From assembly GCA_028281485.1 (NCBI GenBank), contig JANQJT010000076.1, positions 1-8,383 of the forward strand: a stretch of DNA of 8,383 bases, given 5' to 3'. Numbering within the stretch: position 1 is the first letter of the stretch; each line of letters opens with the position of its first letter. The translations under genes and the position numbers were made by a program. Shown in pieces: positions 4,939-8,383 of the stretch. The notes beneath the pieces were generated by a model that searched no databases, was not told the DNA's origin, and worked only from the letters and a program-made list of their open reading frames with translations. This DNA comes from Phycisphaeraceae bacterium (GTDB lineage: Bacteria > Planctomycetota > Phycisphaerae > Phycisphaerales > Zrk34).

Positions 4939-6541
4939 ATGGCAACGATTGTGACGTCTGTGACGACCGTGACACGTGTTGCGGGCCGATGGTGAAACAG
5001 AACGTCGTGCCCGCCTGCCAGTCCGAATCGCTTTCGCGGTCGATCCAGACCCGCCCGCCGTAGTGCTCGATGATCGTCTTCACCGACGCCAGCCCCACAC
5101 CTCGGCCCGGCTCGCTGTGCTCGCCCGAATAACGCGCACGCTGAAACACCTGGAACACACGATGTTCGTCCTGCGGATCGATGCCACGCCCCGTGTCCGA
5201 CACGTAAAAAACCGGCGCGTCGCCCCCCAACCGACAACCCACAACAACCCGCTTGTCCGACTTCTCCGCCGGCATGTACTTCACCGCGTTCTCCAGCAGG
5301 TTCTGGTACACCTGCCGCATCCGGTTGCGGTCCGCGATCACCGTCGGCATCGGCCCCTCCACGCTCACCTCAATCCCCCGTTCGCCGATCTCGAACTCCA
5401 GCGATCCGATCACCTGCCGCGACAGCTCCACCAGGTCCACCACATGGTCCTTGCCCGGCCGCGACCGCACGCGCGACAGCTCCAACAGATCGTTGAGCAT
5501 TTCCGACTCGTTGACCGCGTTGGCGAGGATCCGCTCCAGCTTCGTCTGCGCCTCAGCCGGCAACGACTCGCCGTGCTTACGAATCAACAGCTGCGTCATC
5601 CCCTCGATATTCCGCAACGGCGCATTGAGATCGTGCGTGATGGCGCGGATGAACTCGTCCTTGTCTTTCATCTGCAGCTCCAGCTGGTTGTTCACCAGCC
5701 GCAGCGCACGCGTCCGCTCTTCCACCTTCTGCTCCAGCGCCACGTTCGCGTTCTCGAGCGCCGTTCGCGCCAGGTACAGCTTCCCCGCCATGCCGTTGAA
5801 CGCCGCCATCAGCTCCCCGATCTCGTCGCCGCGGTCGTCGTCCAGCGTCTCGGGCATCTTCCCCGCCGCCAGCCGCCGCGATTCACGCATCATCTGTCGA
5901 AGCGGCTGCACCCACCGGTACGTAATCAACACCGTCGGAAGCAGGCTCAACACACAGATCGTCACCACGATCGCAGCCGTGCCCGCCCGCGCATACACGA
6001 TCATCGTCGACATTGCCGGATCGCGCACCGCCATCGTCAAAAACCCATACAAGTGACGCCGATTGTCGTCGTCGTCCAGCCAGATCGGCAGCGTGTACGC
6101 CACCAGCTCACCATGGGGCAACGCGATCCACTGAGCCACGCTCACCGTCGACGCGTCCAGCTTCGGGTCCTTCTCATACTCCGCCGCGTACGCCCACCAG
6201 CTCTCCGGCTCAGACACGCGACGCGCCACCGGATTCCCCTCCGTGTCACGCATCACCACAAACGACACGCGCGAGTCGATGATCATCTCCTCGATCAGCT
6301 CGACCTCTTTGGTGTATGGCTCGTTGATGATCTTGCTCGCCAGGTACCGTGTCCCCGTATCCGTCAGCATGCGCGCGTCACGCGTGATCGTGTTCCGCAA
6401 CTGTCGCACACCCAGGTACGACGTGAAGTAACCGCACGCACCCGTCGACACCGTCACCAACACCACGACACCCAGGATCACCTTGCCCTGGAGCCCGCGG
6501 CGACTGCGCCGGACCGGTTGTGAACTGACTTCCTGCGACAT
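4928..6541 (-). CDS. Membrane sensor histidine kinase with periplasmic sensor and HAMP linker
   Basis: A 537-residue inner-membrane histidine kinase. A basic N-terminus precedes membrane helix 1 (about 21-39). Residues about 40-182 form an extracytoplasmic sensor with Cache/PAS-like character (SFVVMRDTEGNPVA near 93-106); the ligand is unknown. Helix 2 spans about 185-208, followed by a HAMP segment (about 209-262) and a coiled coil to about 295. The dimerisation domain carries the phospho-acceptor His303 in ITHDLNAPLR, the form typical of phytochrome-type kinases. The ATPase has an N box (NLLENAVKY, 414-422), G1 (DTGRGID, 449-455), F box (FQVFQ) and G2 (GRGVGLASV, 479-487), so it should be active. 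There is no attached receiver. It leads a two-gene unit with the diguanylate cyclase 90 bp downstream, its likely target. The start at 6541 is supported by a GAGG six bases upstream. The short tail after 520 is Ser/Gln-rich. Confidence 0.95.
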   Translation of the reverse strand: MSQEVSSQPVRRSRRGLQGKVILGVVVLVTVSTGACGYFTSYLGVRQLRNTITRDARMLTDTGTRYLASKIINEPYTKEVELIEEMIIDSRVSFVVMRDTEGNPVARRVSEPESWWAYAAEYEKDPKLDASTVSVAQWIALPHGELVAYTLPIWLDDDDNRRHLYGFLTMAVRDPAMSTMIVYARAGTAAIVVTICVLSLLPTVLITYRWVQPLRQMMRESRRLAAGKMPETLDDDRGDEIGELMAAFNGMAGKLYLARTALENANVALEQKVEERTRALRLVNNQLELQMKDKDEFIRAITHDLNAPLRNIEGMTQLLIRKHGESLPAEAQTKLERILANAVNESEMLNDLLELSRVRSRPGKDHVVDLVELSRQVIGSLEFEIGERGIEVSVEGPMPTVIADRNRMRQVYQNLLENAVKYMPAEKSDKRVVVGCRLGGDAPVFYVSDTGRGIDPQDEHRVFQVFQRARYSGEHSEPGRGVGLASVKTIIEHYGGRVWIDRESDSDWQAGTTFCFTIGPQHVSRSSQTSQSLPSRR

Positions 6542-6547
6542 CTACTT

Positions 6548-6551
6548 CCTC
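6548..6551 (-). promoter_or_regulatory. Ribosome-binding site of the sensor kinase
   Basis: GAGG (6551 down to 6548 on the minus strand), within the purine run AGAGAGGAAG and six bases before the ATG at 6541. It is the strongest Shine-Dalgarno sequence in the window, and fixes the kinase start. The two plus-strand genes that follow have nothing comparable. Confidence 0.75.
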
Positions 6552-6628
6552 TCTACCCACCTACATCCCCTCGTCTTTATCGGAGATTCTCGGGCCCCGT
6601 TTTACCCCTGCCGCACGAAAATCCACCT

Positions 6629-6656
6629 TCCACAACGTCCCCTCGCCCGTTACACT
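6629..6656 (+). promoter_or_regulatory. Possible promoter of the lipoprotein gene, near-leaderless
   Basis: TCCACA (6629-6634, 4 of 6) and TACACT (6651-6656, 4 of 6) are 16 bp apart. The -10-like box ends only six bases before the ATG at 6663, so transcription would start at or next to the start codon. No Shine-Dalgarno sequence is present, which fits leaderless translation. The individual boxes are weak. Confidence 0.3.
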
Positions 6657-6662
6657 CACCCC

Positions 6663-7274
6663 ATGATCCCGCGCCTTTCGATCATTTCGCTGGCCCTGCT
6701 CACCTTCGTCGGCTGCGCCGCGCCCGTCGCACAGATCGACAACCCCATCCCCGTCCACGCCGACGAATACGACCGCGTCTTCGACGCCGCCGTCGAGGTG
6801 CTCCGCGACTACCGCTTCGTCATCGCCCGCCAGGACCGACGCTTCGGCATCATCACCACCCAGCCCCTCACCGCCGCCAGCTTCCTCGAACCCTGGCACG
6901 CCGACTCCCTCACCACCAACCAGCGAGCCGAGAACACCTTCAACCATCAGCGACGCACCGTCACCGTCCGCATCCAACCCAACACCGCCGCCGCCACCAC
7001 GCCCTCCGCCATCGAACCCGACAAACGCTACACACTCCGCGTCGAATGCCTCCTCCACCGACGCACCCACCCACCCCGCATGCTCAACACCGCCGCCCTC
7101 ACCTCCACACGCTTCCGACAACGCGGCTCAGGCATCCGAACCCTCCAGACCGAACGCGGCGACGAACAGTCCCTCTGGGTTCCCGTCGGCAACGACCCCG
7201 AACTCGCCCAGCAGTTCGTCCACGAAATCCTCATTCACGCCTACCCCTCAACACCTCACGCCGACGCCCGCTGA
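6663..7274 (+). CDS. Small lipoprotein of unknown function
   Basis: A 203-residue protein with a lipoprotein signal peptide: MIPR, a hydrophobic stretch ISLALLTFVG, then Cys18, which would be lipid-modified after cleavage (lipobox FVGC, with a Phe at a position usually held by Leu). I chose the ATG at 6663 because it gives this signal directly; the frame is open further up to 6483 but that part overlaps the kinase gene on the other strand. The mature part starts with a region where a tyrosine/aspartate-rich helix (DEYDRVFDAAVEVLRDY) precedes RFVIARQDRRFGIITTQPL. This helix-strand-turn-strand order recalls small envelope lipoprotein domains such as those of BamC, but that is only a resemblance. 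The middle is rich in charged and polar residues, with no catalytic motif. It is transcribed divergently from the kinase operon, 121 bp away, and 48 bp ahead of mqnD. I do not recognise a named family. Confidence 0.85.
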   Translation: MIPRLSIISLALLTFVGCAAPVAQIDNPIPVHADEYDRVFDAAVEVLRDYRFVIARQDRRFGIITTQPLTAASFLEPWHADSLTTNQRAENTFNHQRRTVTVRIQPNTAAATTPSAIEPDKRYTLRVECLLHRRTHPPRMLNTAALTSTRFRQRGSGIRTLQTERGDEQSLWVPVGNDPELAQQFVHEILIHAYPSTPHADAR

Positions 7275-7282
7275 TTGGGGCC

Positions 7283-7311
7283 GTGACCTGCCCGCCTCTT
7301 GCCCCTATCAT
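7283..7311 (+). promoter_or_regulatory. Probable sigma-70 promoter of mqnD
   Basis: GTGACC (7283-7288, 4 of 6) and TATCAT (7306-7311, 5 of 6) have the ideal 17-bp spacing. The ATG of mqnD starts 11 bases after the -10 box, so the leader would be five bases or fewer. This fits the absence of a Shine-Dalgarno sequence and means mqnD can be expressed independently of the lipoprotein gene upstream. Confidence 0.5.
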
Positions 7312-7322
7312 CCCCTCCCATC

Positions 7323-8192
7323 ATGACCACACCCAACACACTGCGTATCGGACACTCCCCCGACCCCGACGATGCCTTCATGTGGTATCCCCTGGCCGAC
7401 CTCGGCTCAGGACCCAAGGTCGACACCGCCGGCTACACCTTCCAGCACACCCTTGAGGACATCGAATCCCTCAACCACCGCTGCGAAAACGCCGAGCTTG
7501 AGATCACCGCGCTCTCCATACACCAGCTCGCCTACGTCGCAGACAAATACACCCTCACCAACTGCGGTTCGTCCATGGGCGACGGCTACGGCCCCATGAT
7601 CGTCGCACCCAAACCCATCGAGATCGACAAACTCCCCGACATCAAACTCGCCGTCCCCGGCGTACGCACCTCCGCCTTCCTCACCACCGGCCTGCTCTAC
7701 CGGTCCCTCGGTCGCACGCTCGACAACTACGAAGTCGTCATGTTCGACCAGATCATCGAGCGCGTCGTCGCAGGCGACTTCGACGCCGGCCTCATCATCC
7801 ACGAAGGCCAGCTCACCTACGCCAATGCAGGCCTCGAACGCATCATCGACCTCGGCGAGTGGTGGGGCAGCACGCGCGGCCTGCCCCTGCCCCTCGGCGG
7901 AAACGCCATCCGAAACGACCTGGCCGACCAGTTCCAACCCATCTGCCGCGTCTTGGCAGACTCCATCCAGTACGCCCTCGACCACCGCGACGAAGCCGTC
8001 AACTACGCTCTCAACTATGCCCGCGACATGGGCGTCGAACTCGCCGACAAGTTCGTCGGCATGTACGTCAACGACTGGACCATCGACTACACCGACCGAG
8101 GCAGGCAGGCCGTCCGCCAACTCCTCGCCGAAGGCGCTGAAGCCGGCCTCATCCCCGAGGTCGGCGATATCGACTTCATCATGCCCGACTGA
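7323..8192 (+). CDS. mqnD: 1,4-dihydroxy-6-naphthoate synthase, futalosine menaquinone pathway
   Basis: A 289-residue cytoplasmic enzyme, the usual length for MqnD, which converts cyclic dehypoxanthinyl futalosine into 1,4-dihydroxy-6-naphthoate in the futalosine route to menaquinone. The fold is that of periplasmic binding proteins but there is no signal peptide. Family hallmarks are clear: GHSPDPDDAFMWY (10-22), the HTLEDIESLN block (42-51), ITALSIHQLAYV (61-72), YTLTNCGSSMGDGYGPMIV (76-94), and LIIHEGQLTY (157-166), where His160 corresponds to the catalytic histidine proposed for the family. The C-terminal half carries the helical segments expected of this fold. The start is the ATG at 7323; a TTG eight codons upstream is in frame but lies before the predicted transcription start. 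No other mqn gene is in the window, common where pathway genes are scattered. MqnA is a related protein, but the PDPDD and LEDIE blocks favour MqnD. Confidence 0.93.
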   Translation: MTTPNTLRIGHSPDPDDAFMWYPLADLGSGPKVDTAGYTFQHTLEDIESLNHRCENAELEITALSIHQLAYVADKYTLTNCGSSMGDGYGPMIVAPKPIEIDKLPDIKLAVPGVRTSAFLTTGLLYRSLGRTLDNYEVVMFDQIIERVVAGDFDAGLIIHEGQLTYANAGLERIIDLGEWWGSTRGLPLPLGGNAIRNDLADQFQPICRVLADSIQYALDHRDEAVNYALNYARDMGVELADKFVGMYVNDWTIDYTDRGRQAVRQLLAEGAEAGLIPEVGDIDFIMPD

Positions 8193-8221
8193 CGCACACG
8201 CCCGCAGCGGCGGGGCGGTGT

Positions 8222-8238
8222 GGGTCACGCGATGACCC
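8222..8238. terminator. Short hairpin between convergent genes, possible terminator
   Basis: GGGTCA (8222-8227) and TGACCC (8233-8238) form a perfect 6-bp stem with a five-base loop. The hairpin lies 29 bp after the mqnD stop and three bases after the stop of the convergent minus-strand gene, the expected place for a shared terminator. There is no T-run on either strand. Confidence 0.35.
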
Positions 8239-8241
8239 CCG

Positions 8242-8383
8242 TCACTCAAACGTAAACCACAACACACCCTCGTACGTCCCCGCCGCATCGTTCGGGTACG
8301 ACCGCGGCCCCAGCACGTGCGGCTTGCGCCACTTCGTCCCGATCGGCGCGATCCCATGCAGGAACGACACGTCACCCCGCGGC
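8242..8383 (-). CDS. Unidentified protein, C-terminal fragment (5' end outside window)
   Basis: The minus strand is open from the window edge to a TGA at 8244-8242, giving 46 in-frame residues. The visible sequence includes FLHGIAPIGTKWRKPHVLG and ends GTYEGVLWFTFE, with many aromatic residues, glycines and alternating beta-prone stretches, suggesting the closing strands of a beta-rich domain. The third codon positions are GC-rich like the neighbouring genes. It converges on mqnD with a 49-bp gap. I do not recognise the family; the reading frame could still be a chance one, but the context (stop right after a hairpin) favours a real gene. Confidence 0.55.
   Translation of the reverse strand, partial: PRGDVSFLHGIAPIGTKWRKPHVLGPRSYPNDAAGTYEGVLWFTFE

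Noticed and set aside
3863..6523. Long plus-strand open frames of 363 and 515 codons opposite the cyclase and kinase
   Set aside because: Both are Arg/His-rich antisense shadows of genes whose catalytic motifs are unmistakable.
7299..7322. A TTG start for mqnD eight codons upstream
   Set aside because: It overlaps the predicted -10 box (7306-7311), and the ATG at 7323 gives the normal MqnD N-terminus.
7407..8375. A 322-codon minus-strand frame opposite mqnD
   Set aside because: Low-complexity Gly/Val/Asp/Glu composition typical of an antisense shadow; mqnD motifs are on the other strand. The true minus-strand frame at the window end (8242-8383) is a different one.
1..8383. CRISPR arrays, transposase or integrase genes, toxin-antitoxin pairs, defence genes
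   Set aside because: No regularly spaced repeats, no recombinase or transposase motifs and no recognisable defence domains were found on either strand.

Overview
The window reads as a GC-rich chromosomal segment of a free-living bacterium with dense signal transduction. Several traits suggest a planctomycete of the Phycisphaerae type, but this is inference: very GC-rich codon use, genes with and without Shine-Dalgarno sequences side by side, a futalosine-pathway menaquinone gene (mqnD), and long secreted or lipid-anchored proteins of unknown function. No marker gene settles the taxonomy.

Layout. (1) 2-1348, + strand: the C-terminal part of a PAS-GAF-receiver signalling protein that begins upstream of the window. 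(2) 1377-1642: a tRNA-Pro(TGG) gene with a plausible sigma-70 promoter, a 19-bp near-perfect inverted repeat right after it, two small CGCC-NNN-GGCG palindromes, and a second copy of the tRNA 3' end (18 bp, from the T-loop outward). This looks like the pair of attachment-type repeats left by an integration event. (3) 1641-3521, - strand: a secreted protein with an AMMECR1-like N-terminal part and an alpha/alpha-toroid-like C-terminal part. (4) 3522-3814: a divergent control region with a possible 30-residue membrane peptide gene on the + strand and a strong hairpin terminator. (5) 3815-6541, - strand: an apparent two-gene operon, a membrane sensor histidine kinase followed 90 bp later by a receiver-GGDEF diguanylate cyclase. 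(6) 6663-7274, + strand: a small lipoprotein transcribed divergently from the kinase. (7) 7323-8192, + strand: mqnD, 1,4-dihydroxy-6-naphthoate synthase. (8) 8242-8383, - strand: the C-terminal end of an unidentified protein, convergent with mqnD.

How the genes work together. The clearest unit is the kinase/cyclase pair. The kinase (His303) has a periplasmic sensor, a HAMP linker and an intact ATPase. It would phosphorylate Asp57 of the cyclase, which has an intact GGDEF active site and a product-inhibition site, so an envelope signal would be converted into cyclic di-GMP. The first gene is a separate signalling protein; its dimerisation helices resemble a histidine kinase core but lack the histidine, and no ATPase follows. 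mqnD shows that the organism probably makes menaquinone by the futalosine route. The lipoprotein, the secreted toroid protein and the last fragment have no assigned function.

Most of the window is ordinary. The two places that deserve a second look are the duplicated tRNA 3' end with its palindromes, and the AMMECR1-like/toroid fusion.
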